From an uncultured Collinsella sp. (GTDB lineage: Bacteria; Actinomycetota; Coriobacteriia; Coriobacteriales; Coriobacteriaceae), in NCBI GenBank assembly GCA_900754445.1, contig CAAECW010000092.1:1-44364 (forward strand): DNA of 44,364 nucleotides. Reading direction: 5' to 3'. Shown piece by piece: positions 16,671 to 24,124 of this stretch (position 1 is its first letter; each line of letters opens with the position of its first letter). The translations under genes were made by a program, and so were the position numbers. The notes under the pieces were generated by a model. That model ran no database searches. It was not told where the DNA came from and was given only the letters and a program-made list of their open reading frames with translations.

Positions 16671-16772
16671 CGGCTTTCCCAGGTGCCCGAGGTTGCCGTA
16701 AAAGAGGAGCGCCGCGTACTTTGGTACACAAGCGACGGTTTGAACGGCAAGATCGGGTGCCCGGGAAAGCCG
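16671..16772. repeat. Structured hairpin element type A, copy 2
   Basis: A stem of about 28 bp: CGGCTTTCCC pairs with GGGAAAGCCG, then GGTGCCCGA with TCGGGTGCC, a 2x2 mismatch (GG/GA), then TTGCCGT with ACGGCAA, and an apical hairpin. The outer stem sequence is unrelated to copy 1 but pairs just as well, while the apical part (AAAGAGGAGCGC, GCGTACTTTG, AAGCGACGGTTTGA) is nearly identical. Fills the 126-nt gap between the two paralogs. Confidence 0.82.
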
Positions 16773-16787
16773 CCGGGGCGGATAGTC

Positions 16788-18071
16788 CTAAATGGTCTCC
16801 AAGAAAGCTTCGATCCTGGTTTGTAACTGACCTGCATCCTCGCCAGCGTAGTCGGTCGTGATGTGCATAAACGGAATGCCGACCTCCTCGGCGGCCTTCT
16901 CCACGGCAAACGACTCCATCTCGTAGAGCGTGCAGAACTGCAGGGCCACGTCGACGATGCCGTCTACATGCAGGTCCTTGGCCATCTGAACGATGTCCTT
17001 CATACGCTGGTCGTTGGGCGTAAAGACGGCGCAGTTGATCTTAAAGTAGCGCTCGGCGATGGCGTCGAGCATCTCGTCGACCGTCTCGCCGGACTCGTCG
17101 ACCAGGTCCTTGTAGTAGCGCGAGCCCGTGCAGGACTCCTCGCCGACCACAACGCCGCCGGCCTTCTCGATGAGGTTGAACAGTTTCCAGTTGGGCACGG
17201 CCATGGGCGTACCGGTGTACAGGATGCGCTTGGTCCCCTTGGGCGTCACGCCCTCGCCGGCCTCGACACGCTGCTCGCACTCAGCCGCCATATCGTTGAT
17301 GGCTCCGGTCAGACGCGGCGTGTCGTCCATAAAGGCGGCCTGAACGGTCAGCAGGCTGTCGAGACCGCTGATGGGCGCCGGGTCGGCAGCGCGCGTGGCT
17401 GCGAGGCGCTGCAGGGCGCGACGCTTCTCATTGACGGCGTGGATGGCGGCCTTCAGACGCTCGGGCGTAATCTTGACGCCACACTCTTCCTCGATCTTGT
17501 CGGCGAGCTTCTTGACCTCGGCCTTCCAGGTCACGAGCGTCGACTCGTCGTGTACGTTGGGAATATCCATGACGTACATGTTCTTTTGCGTGGCAAAAAA
17601 CTCGTAGGCTTTCTTCTTGCCGTCGCAGGTGTTCTCGCCTACCACCAAGTCACTCGACTCAATGTAGGGGCAGACCTCGCCCAGCTTAAAGCCGGCAAAG
17701 CTCTTGATAAGCGGACAGGTGTTGCGCGGCAGGTGCTCCTCGACCTTATCGGTTGCCCAATCGGCACCAGAGCATAGACCCACGGGGATACCGTCGCAGG
17801 CAAGTACGATCTCCTCGGGCACGTAGACGCAGAACGAGCCGACGATCTTGGTGGCCTCGCCGGCCTCCTTCTTGTCGAGCATCTCCTTAATACGGCCGCT
17901 GTGGATGTTGGTGGCGACAAAATCCAGGTAGGACGTAGACTTGGGGCGATTGTTCTGCGTCAGGAACATATCGCCGTACATCTGGCCCACGGCGCCCAGC
18001 AGCAGGTCGTGGTCGGCAAGATTCATGCCGAGGCTCTCCCACATCGGATGGAAATCAAATTCTTCAGCCAT
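16788..18071 (-). CDS. Double-cubane-cluster / 2-hydroxyacyl-CoA dehydratase family protein, paralog A
   Basis: 427 residues, first structural gene of the operon. Family motifs: GSFCVYVPEEIVLACDG near residue 77, LPRNTCPLIKSFAGFKLGE near 115, CPYIESSDLVVGENTCDGKK near 136, LYTGTPMAVPNWKLFNLIE near 275, GEESCTGSRYYKD, and the ending VGIPFMHITTDYAGED, which parallels paralog B. ATG 18071 follows GAGAGGGGAACC. The N-terminal 60 residues are longer than in paralog B. With paralog B it may form a heterodimer, as in alpha/beta dehydratases, or two homodimers served by one activase. CoA-dehydratase activity is not implied; the double-cubane reductase group does not dehydrate. Confidence 0.88.
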   Translation of the reverse strand: MAEEFDFHPMWESLGMNLADHDLLLGAVGQMYGDMFLTQNNRPKSTSYLDFVATNIHSGRIKEMLDKKEAGEATKIVGSFCVYVPEEIVLACDGIPVGLCSGADWATDKVEEHLPRNTCPLIKSFAGFKLGEVCPYIESSDLVVGENTCDGKKKAYEFFATQKNMYVMDIPNVHDESTLVTWKAEVKKLADKIEEECGVKITPERLKAAIHAVNEKRRALQRLAATRAADPAPISGLDSLLTVQAAFMDDTPRLTGAINDMAAECEQRVEAGEGVTPKGTKRILYTGTPMAVPNWKLFNLIEKAGGVVVGEESCTGSRYYKDLVDESGETVDEMLDAIAERYFKINCAVFTPNDQRMKDIVQMAKDLHVDGIVDVALQFCTLYEMESFAVEKAAEEVGIPFMHITTDYAGEDAGQLQTRIEAFLETI

Positions 18072-18210
18072 GACGGTTCCCCTCTCGAACCAAAAACGGA
18101 TAACGGCGGTATCGATGCACGACGGACGGCGATTGTCCGGCCGTGCTCAAACCCGGAATTTTAGGGAACCTGCCTTGCGGACGGTTATTTAGTTGTGCGT
18201 CGTCTCTCCC

Positions 18211-18367
18211 GGAGCCGTGAACATACCTGCTCATATGCGGCTCCGAGCCATATATAGGGCACGCGCGGCAACGCGGCGAATGTATGTCGTCTGCGGCATG
18301 TGCGCACCCTCCTCTACAAGTTGAGGTCAACTATATCAACGGTCGTCGACCATGCGAACACCGTTGA
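18211..18367 (-). promoter_or_regulatory. Leader region of the double-cubane/selenium operon with dyads
   Basis: The 429-bp gap 18072-18500 holds no convincing long gene. Three signals stand out on the minus strand: an inverted repeat TCAACGGT / ACCGTTGA (18336-18367) that could be an operator; a tiny ORF with a strong ribosome site (18231-18299); and a GGAGCCG/CGGCTCC hairpin (18211-18244) overlapping the end of that ORF. AT-rich DNA at 18397-18420 is the likely promoter area. The arrangement resembles an attenuated leader, but no terminator T-run is seen. Confidence 0.4.
18231..18299 (-). CDS. Possible 22-residue leader peptide
   Basis: ATG at 18299 preceded by GAGGAGGGTGCGCAC, one of the strongest ribosome sites in the window, followed by 22 codons and TGA. 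The peptide starts MPQTTYIRRVAARALYMARS and is Arg- and Ala-rich. It ends inside a GGAGCCG/CGGCTCC hairpin 160 nt before the first operon gene. A regulatory leader is possible; chance occurrence cannot be excluded. Confidence 0.35.
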   Translation of the reverse strand: MPQTTYIRRVAARALYMARSRI

Positions 18368-18500
18368 CATTCGTACGACAACCTCGTGTGCCGTCGTTTA
18401 ATAAATAATTATCTGTGTTGATAAGAGTTTGTCATTCCCCATTCGGCGAACGGCAAGACAAAGCCGCCGAGACTTATATCCCCGACGGCATTACCCGGCG

Positions 18501-19571
18501 CTACCGACAAACCAGATGGATCCTGCTGGCATCAAAATGCATACGCAGGGTCTCGCCTTCTTGCGGTAACCCATCCGCTGGTACGCTCAATTTGTTGACC
18601 TTCCACTGCAGACGCGTTGGCGCATCGGCCCGCGGCGCATCCAACAGCACCAGGCGCTCAAAGCGCGAATCGCTCACTCGGGCCACGTGCAAATCGTAGC
18701 TGTTGCGACCCCGCTCCGCGCGATTGTCAACATGGAAGTAGCTTGCGCGAATGCCCAGGTACGCCACATTATCGGGAACCTCGCGACCCACATTAAAGGT
18801 CATGCCCCAGTCAAGGGCCTCAACTTCTTCGTCGCCGATCTTGCGCGCACGGCTCGTGTTTTTGCACCCCGTCAGACGCAGTGCTGCCAGCGTCTGCGGA
18901 CGGCGGACCACGTCCTCAACGGAGCCGACCTCCTCAACATGACCGTTGTGCATCACGCAGATGCGCTGGCACAGGCGGCATGCCTCGTCAATATCGTGGC
19001 TCACGTAGAGCACGGTGCGGTTGCATACATCGAACAGGTCGAGCATGTTCTGTTCGAGGGCGCTCTTAAGATAGGAATCGAGTGCGCTCATGGGCTCGTC
19101 GAACATAAAAATGCCCGGATGCGCCGCCACCATGCGTGCAAGCGCCACACGTTGCTGCTGACCGCCCGAGAGTCGCGCGGGATAGCGGTCGGCAAAATCG
19201 GCTAGACCGAAAATGCTCAGATAGCGCTCGGCGAGCTTTTTGCGCGCGGCGGCGTCGCCCGCATCCTTTACACCGGCGCATACGTTATCGGCCACCGTCA
19301 TATTAGGGAACAGCTGATAGTTTTGGAACAGCAGGGCACACTTGCGCTCCTGAGGCGAAAGGTTGATGCCCGCCGCCGAGTCAAAGAAGATCACGCCGTT
19401 GACGACGATCTTGCCCTCGTCGGGCGTCTCCACGCCGGCAATGCAGCGCAAGGTGCAGCTCTTGCCGCAACCCGAGGCACCGAGCAGCGCCACACGCTCC
19501 TCGCCGGCCTCAAGCTGCATGTCGAGCATAAACCCCGGATAGCGCTTTTTGATATCCAAAACGAGCGACAT
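18501..19571 (-). CDS. modC: Molybdate ABC transporter ATP-binding protein
   Basis: 356 residues. Walker A is GASGCGKS (31-38), followed by the Q-loop in LLFQNYQLFPNMTV, the signature LSGGQQQRVALAR, Walker B in IFMFDEPMSALD and the H-loop in LYVSHDIDEA. The C-terminal 120 residues form an accessory domain where ModC usually has its oxyanion-binding Mop fold. It powers molybdate (or tungstate) import. ATG 19571 lies 3 nt after the modB stop with GGGAGGT inside the modB end, so the two are coupled. Last gene of the modABC operon. Mo supply fits the FdhF cofactor need. Confidence 0.92.
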   Translation of the reverse strand: MSLVLDIKKRYPGFMLDMQLEAGEERVALLGASGCGKSCTLRCIAGVETPDEGKIVVNGVIFFDSAAGINLSPQERKCALLFQNYQLFPNMTVADNVCAGVKDAGDAAARKKLAERYLSIFGLADFADRYPARLSGGQQQRVALARMVAAHPGIFMFDEPMSALDSYLKSALEQNMLDLFDVCNRTVLYVSHDIDEACRLCQRICVMHNGHVEEVGSVEDVVRRPQTLAALRLTGCKNTSRARKIGDEEVEALDWGMTFNVGREVPDNVAYLGIRASYFHVDNRAERGRNSYDLHVARVSDSRFERLVLLDAPRADAPTRLQWKVNKLSVPADGLPQEGETLRMHFDASRIHLVCR

Positions 19572-19574
19572 AGC

Positions 19575-21017
19575 TTATCGACCTCCCTGCGGTGCCGCGT
19601 CATCGCGCATGAGCTCGGCCAGTGCCTCGCGATCGATACGCAGCGCATCGCCGCCGACTGGGTCGAGCGAATCGCCCTGTCCGGCGAGATCTTTGGCCTG
19701 TTTGCGCTCCGCACGGGAAAGGCCACGTTCGCGATACTTTTGCGAATGCGCCGTGTACATATTGATGAACAGAATGACCAGGAAGCTGAACGCAATTACG
19801 ACGATGACCCAAAAGAGCGCCACGGACGTGTTGCCGCCCATCCATTCAAAGTAGATGGCGATGGGAATGGTCTGCGTAATGCCGGCGTAGTTGCCCGCAA
19901 AAAACAGGGTGCAGCCAAACTCGCCCATCGCGCGAGCGAAGGCGAGGACCGTACCGGCGGCAATCGAGGGCCAGCCGAGCGGCATCATAAGCTTGGTAAA
20001 GATGCGACGCTCGGACCAGCCCAGGGTTCGCGCGGCATCGAGCATCTGCGTGTCGAGGCTCTCGAAGGCTCCGAGCGCCGTGCGGTAGACCAGCGGAAAC
20101 GACACAACGACGGCCGAAATGACCGCCGCGGGCCAGGCAAAGACGATCGAGATGCCGTGCGCGATGAGCCACTGGCCCACCCCGGTCGAGTGGCCAAACA
20201 GCATGAGAAGCAGAAAGCCGCAGACCGTGGGCGGCAGCACCATGGGGATGGTAAAGACCGAGTCGAGCAGGCCCTTGATGCGACTCGAGGTACCCATAGT
20301 CTTCCACGCGGCAAACAGGCCCAGTGCAAAGGAAATCAGCAGGGCAAGGCCGCTCGTTTTAATGGACACCCAAAACGGGCGATAGTCGATATCGCCCAAA
20401 AAGGAAGCCAGTGAGGTCAAGGGCCCCTGCTCATCCCGCAACACGACAGACGATGCCTCTACCATTTGAGCGCTATCAAGCCAACGCGCGCCGCCCTTAG
20501 CATCACCCGAGGCTGATGCAATCACCACATAGCGGTCCCCATCCGCACCGCGTTCGTCAAAGCCATAGGTATACCCGCCGGCATCAAACGTTGTTTCCGC
20601 CGTGACATACCAAGGAAGATCCACGTCCCCCAGCTGCGCACCTCCCATGCAGTTTGCGCTGTCGAGCTTGCAGATGAGGGCCTTGAGACCCGATATGCAC
20701 TCGTTGTCCTGCGGATCAAATCCATACCTCTCGACCGCCTTAGGCGATATCCACACCACAACGCGATCGGCAGCAGGCGCCACTACAAGGTCCACGTCCT
20801 CGTCAACGGGAAACCGGTAGCCCTCAGGCTGGCCCTCCATGGCACGAGCGGTCCCCTTGGCCAGCCGCTCAAAACCCTCGATCCCATAGGAAAGCCCATG
20901 AGCGGTCGCAGCAACCTGGGCCCCGTCCTCAGTGTCCCCACCAAACGCAAATCCCGGCACCCAGCAAAGCGCGAAGGTCAAAGCACAGGTGACAAGCATG
21001 CGGAATCTATTAAGCAC
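19575..21017 (-). CDS. modB: Molybdate ABC transporter permease with an extra N-terminal extracytoplasmic domain
   Basis: 480 residues, about twice a normal ModB (220-230). A GTG start at 21017 follows GGAG by 6 nt. Residues 1-28 look like a signal peptide or first helix (MLVTCALTFALCWVPGFAFG). Residues 30-210 form a soluble domain with two close cysteines (ICKLDSANCMGG) and no family I recognise. Residues about 215-450 are the permease: FTIPMVLPPTVCGFLLLMLF, and the EAA loop TLGWSERRIFTKLMMPLGWPS followed by FARAMGEFGCTLFFAGNY. A basic cytoplasmic tail of about 45 residues ends the protein. Position between modA and modC makes the transport role firm; the purpose of the added domain is open. 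Confidence 0.88.
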   Translation of the reverse strand: MLNRFRMLVTCALTFALCWVPGFAFGGDTEDGAQVAATAHGLSYGIEGFERLAKGTARAMEGQPEGYRFPVDEDVDLVVAPAADRVVVWISPKAVERYGFDPQDNECISGLKALICKLDSANCMGGAQLGDVDLPWYVTAETTFDAGGYTYGFDERGADGDRYVVIASASGDAKGGARWLDSAQMVEASSVVLRDEQGPLTSLASFLGDIDYRPFWVSIKTSGLALLISFALGLFAAWKTMGTSSRIKGLLDSVFTIPMVLPPTVCGFLLLMLFGHSTGVGQWLIAHGISIVFAWPAAVISAVVVSFPLVYRTALGAFESLDTQMLDAARTLGWSERRIFTKLMMPLGWPSIAAGTVLAFARAMGEFGCTLFFAGNYAGITQTIPIAIYFEWMGGNTSVALFWVIVVIAFSFLVILFINMYTAHSQKYRERGLSRAERKQAKDLAGQGDSLDPVGGDALRIDREALAELMRDDAAPQGGR

Positions 21018-21085
21018 GAAAAGCTCCAAGCGGATACAAAGACGGAGTGAAACACAAAACGATGGAATTATCGCGCCAAGCCGCA

Positions 21086-21958
21086 CTACGCGGAAAGCTC
21101 AAAGCCGTACTTAGCCCAAATCTTCTGAGCCTTCTTGTTGGTCAGACAGAAGTCGATGAACGCCTTGGCCTCGTCGGCATGCTCGGAGCTCTCGGCAACG
21201 GCACCCGGGTACACGATGGGCTTGTGCGAATCCTCGGGGCACACGAAGGCCTCCTCGATGCCGTCGTAGCGGAAGATATCGGAGCTGTAGACAAAACCGG
21301 CCACGCAGTCGCCTGTGGACACATAGGCGGCGGCGGTACCAACTTTGTCGGCCAGTGCGACCTTGTCGGCGATCTCAGGCGCGTACTCGCCGTCGTCGCC
21401 CTCGGTGCCGGTGTAGAGGCCCACAGAAGCCAGCGCCTGGTTGGCGTACTTGCCGGCGGGAACGGTCTTGGCGTCGCCAATGGCGATCTTGCCGTCCAGA
21501 TTCGCGACGTCGGCGATGGCCTCGACCTTGGTGTCGGAGCCCTCGGCACGAATAATCACGAGATCATTGACGAACATGTCCTCACGTGTGTCGACGTCGA
21601 CGAGCTCGGCGGCCTCGGCGTCGTCCATGGTGCCCTTGGAGGCCGTGATGAGCACGTCGACGGCGGCACCGGCGCGCATCTGCTCGACAAGGTCGCCAGA
21701 CGCCTTAAACTGCGTGTCGGCAAAGGTGGTGCCGGTCTGCTCGGTGTAGAGCTCCTGAACCTCGGGCAGAGCTTTCTCGAGCGAGTTGGCGGCAAAGACC
21801 TGCAGCTCGACAGCTTTCTTGGAAGATGCCTTGGCAGAACCGGCATCGGATCCGGCCAGCTCGGACGTCTTGTTGCCCGAGCAGCCGGCAAGACCAAGGC
21901 CGGCAGCGGCGACAGCAGAAAGCGAGACGAATCCGCGGCGAGAAACCATATCGAACAT
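21086..21958 (-). CDS. modA: Molybdate-binding lipoprotein
   Basis: 290 residues. A twin-arginine-like start (SRRGFVSLSAVAAAGLGLAGC) ends in the lipobox LAGC, so the protein is lipid-anchored outside the membrane. The mature part is a typical ModA: ELQVFAANSLEKALPEVQEL, then FKASGDLVEQMRAGAAVDVLITAS, and FVYSSDIFRYDGI. It captures molybdate or tungstate and hands it to ModBC. ATG 21958 follows AAAGGG; an in-frame TTG two codons upstream would overlap that site. First gene of modABC, with its own promoter region. Confidence 0.94.
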   Translation of the reverse strand: MFDMVSRRGFVSLSAVAAAGLGLAGCSGNKTSELAGSDAGSAKASSKKAVELQVFAANSLEKALPEVQELYTEQTGTTFADTQFKASGDLVEQMRAGAAVDVLITASKGTMDDAEAAELVDVDTREDMFVNDLVIIRAEGSDTKVEAIADVANLDGKIAIGDAKTVPAGKYANQALASVGLYTGTEGDDGEYAPEIADKVALADKVGTAAAYVSTGDCVAGFVYSSDIFRYDGIEEAFVCPEDSHKPIVYPGAVAESSEHADEAKAFIDFCLTNKKAQKIWAKYGFELSA

Positions 21959-22018
21959 ATTCAACCCTTTCGAACGCTATGCCCGGGCACCCCGCCGCAG
22001 GCTTTATTCCGTTACTAG

Positions 22019-22070
22019 ATTATACTTCCGCGCGAATAATGATAGTGAGAAGTTATTCTCGCTAGAGAAT
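22019..22070 (-). promoter_or_regulatory. Candidate modABC promoter and operator
   Basis: On the minus strand TATAAT (22024-22019) lies about 60 nt before modA. Upstream is a perfect dyad ATTCTC-TAGC-GAGAAT (22070-22055) and a looser one, GAATAA with TTATTC 13 nt apart. The dyad could bind a molybdate-responsive regulator, but it does not match the E. coli ModE box. Confidence 0.5.
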
Positions 22071-22161
22071 ATAGTTTCGAGTTGCCGTGCACCTCGGCGT
22101 CGCTTCGGCGGAAAACAAAGGCGGAGCAACCGTTCAGGTCGCCCCGCCGCAGGTAAACCGC

Positions 22162-22641
22162 TTAGTTGGTATGTCCGCCGCCCGCTGTCATCTGAGCCGC
22201 ATGCTCCAGCTGGTCCGCTATGGCCTCCCAGCTTTCGCGGGCGGCCTTCGTAGAACCGGGAAAGTTTACGACAAGTGTATGACCTCGTTGCATGCAAATA
22301 GCGCGCGAGAGCATGGCGCGGCGCGTCTTGGTCATGGAGTATGCGCGGATTGCCTCTGCAATACCCGGCACATCGCGGTCGCAGACGGCACGCGTCGCCT
22401 CGGGCGTCACATCGCGCATCGAAAGCCCCGTGCCGCCGCAGGTGAGCACGACATTGGCGTGGCACTCATCGGCGGCTTCCACAATGGCATCACCAATCTC
22501 GCTGACGTCGTCGCGCACGACCACATGTGAGGCGACCGTCCAGCCCTGCGCTTCGATAAGCTCCTCGAGTGCGGCGCCGGCCTCGTCCTGCGCAAGATCG
22601 CGCGTGTCCGAGCACGTCACGATCGATATCTTCAGCTCCAT
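22162..22641 (-). CDS. mogA: Molybdopterin adenylyltransferase / MoaB-MogA family
   Basis: 159 residues of the MogA/MoaB fold: ISIVTCSDTRDLAQDEAGAAL at the start, VLTCGGTGLSMRDVTPEAT near residue 66 (the GGTG nucleotide/molybdopterin site), and TLVVNFPGSTKAARESWEAI near 122. It adenylates molybdopterin before metal insertion by MoeA. ATG 22641 follows AGGAGG, 10 nt after the moeA stop; the frame extends upstream into moeA but those codons are not needed. MogA versus MoaB cannot be decided from sequence alone; linkage to moeA favours the cofactor role. Confidence 0.88.
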   Translation of the reverse strand: MELKISIVTCSDTRDLAQDEAGAALEELIEAQGWTVASHVVVRDDVSEIGDAIVEAADECHANVVLTCGGTGLSMRDVTPEATRAVCDRDVPGIAEAIRAYSMTKTRRAMLSRAICMQRGHTLVVNFPGSTKAARESWEAIADQLEHAAQMTAGGGHTN

Positions 22642-22651
22642 AGTGTTCCTC

Positions 22652-23914
22652 CTACAACACGGTGCCCTCGGGCAGGTCGACGCGAACAACGTCCACGACA
22701 TCTCCCGCCTTGAGCTCACACGGTCCTTCGTCAATACGCAGCAGGCAGTTGGCCCGCTGCATCGTGCCGAGCAGCGCCGAATTCTGCGTCTTGGCCTCGG
22801 TCACCATCAGCTCACCGGTCTTGGGGTCGCGCAAAACCGTGGCGCGATCGAAGAAGCGTCGGTCCTGGCGCTTTTTCACACCGTGTGTGAGCGTCGCCTG
22901 CTGCACGGGACGCGGACCCTCGGCAAAGCCGCGCATCTTGCGAATCGCCGGACGGGCGAGCATCTCAAAGCCCACATACGCCGCGGCCGGATTGCCTGAA
23001 AGCCCCAGGTAGGGCTTACCCCCGAGCAAGCCAAACGTGATGGCCTTGCCCGGACGCATCGAGATGCGATCGAACAGCACCTCGCCCTCGCGCCGGACGA
23101 GTGCCGTCACATAGTCGTAATCGCCCGCCGAGGCGCCTCCGCTCGTAATGACAAAATCGCACTCTTGCACCGCGCGATGCACGAGCTCGGCAATCGCCTG
23201 CTCATCATCAGACGCAATGCCGTAGAACACGGGCTCGGCTCCTGCATCGAGTGCTTCGGCCATCAACGCCGAGGAGTTGGAATCGCGAATCTGACCGCGC
23301 GCCGGTACTTTACTCGGTGCGACCAATTCCGTGCCCAGCGAGATGATGCCCACACGTGGGGCAGCGTGCACCTTCACGCTCGCGTAACCGGCGCTTGCCA
23401 GCAGGCCCGCGCCCGCCGGAGCCACGACCTCGCCGGCGTGTATCACAACATCGCCGGCATGGGCCTCCTCGGCGGCAGAGCGAACGTTCTCCCCCACCTT
23501 GGCCGGCGCCGAGAAGAGAACGTGCGAGCCCTCGTTGCCATCGCCGTCAAGCACCTCGACGATCTCGTATTTCACTACGGCGTCGGCACCCTCGGGCACC
23601 GGCGCGCCTGTCATAATGCGGACCGTCTCGCCCGGGCCAAGAGCACCCTCAAACACATGGCCCGCAGCCTCATGTCCTACGACGGAGAGCGTCACCGGAG
23701 TGTCACCGGTGGCCGCAGCAAGATCGGCTGCGCGCACGGCATATCCGTCCATAGCGCTGTTGTCAAACGGCGAAATGTCGATATCGGCCACAGCATCCTC
23801 GGCCAAGGGAAAACCAGCCGCCTGCCACACGGGAATCTCGACGAGATTGGTCGGAGCAACGTGCGACAGAACAATCGACTGCGCGTCCTCCAGCGGAATG
23901 AGTTTCTCTGCCAT
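22652..23914 (-). CDS. moeA: Molybdopterin molybdenumtransferase
   Basis: 420 residues of the MoeA family. Signatures: DISPFDNSAMDGYAVRAADL near residue 50, RIMTGAPVPEGADAVVKYE near 100, GQIRDSNSSALMAEAL near 210, ITSGGASAGDYDYV near 258, and FGLLGGKPYLGLSGNPAAAYV near 295. It inserts molybdate into adenylated molybdopterin. ATG 23914 follows AAGAGG by 5 nt; a GTG two codons upstream is less good. It is transcribed with mogA and followed by modABC, forming a compact Mo uptake and insertion locus that serves FdhF and other Mo enzymes. Confidence 0.93.
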   Translation of the reverse strand: MAEKLIPLEDAQSIVLSHVAPTNLVEIPVWQAAGFPLAEDAVADIDISPFDNSAMDGYAVRAADLAAATGDTPVTLSVVGHEAAGHVFEGALGPGETVRIMTGAPVPEGADAVVKYEIVEVLDGDGNEGSHVLFSAPAKVGENVRSAAEEAHAGDVVIHAGEVVAPAGAGLLASAGYASVKVHAAPRVGIISLGTELVAPSKVPARGQIRDSNSSALMAEALDAGAEPVFYGIASDDEQAIAELVHRAVQECDFVITSGGASAGDYDYVTALVRREGEVLFDRISMRPGKAITFGLLGGKPYLGLSGNPAAAYVGFEMLARPAIRKMRGFAEGPRPVQQATLTHGVKKRQDRRFFDRATVLRDPKTGELMVTEAKTQNSALLGTMQRANCLLRIDEGPCELKAGDVVDVVRVDLPEGTVL

Positions 23915-24124
23915 ATGCACCTCTTAATGCCACGGCGCACAACAGGAGCGCCGATTCTTTATGCTTGTCTCAGTATAATCCCCCGACGCGCGACCGCGAT
24001 TTGGCCTGTACCCGCAAATACACCTGTCGGCCGCAAGCCGCGAAACAGAATGGAAACCAACCCACCGGCTCGTCGCGCTTGCCGCGTTTTATAATGCTTG
24101 CGTTGCAACCTAAAAGAGGAATAT

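Noticed and set aside
18064..18330. 88-codon minus-strand ORF overlapping the start of double-cubane paralog A
   Set aside because: Overlaps the leader signals and the paralog start, composition Pro/Arg/His-rich without ribosome site.
23940..24124. Fluoride riboswitch upstream of the ClC gene
   Set aside because: The conserved GAUG and CUGAUGAC-type segments of that riboswitch are not present.
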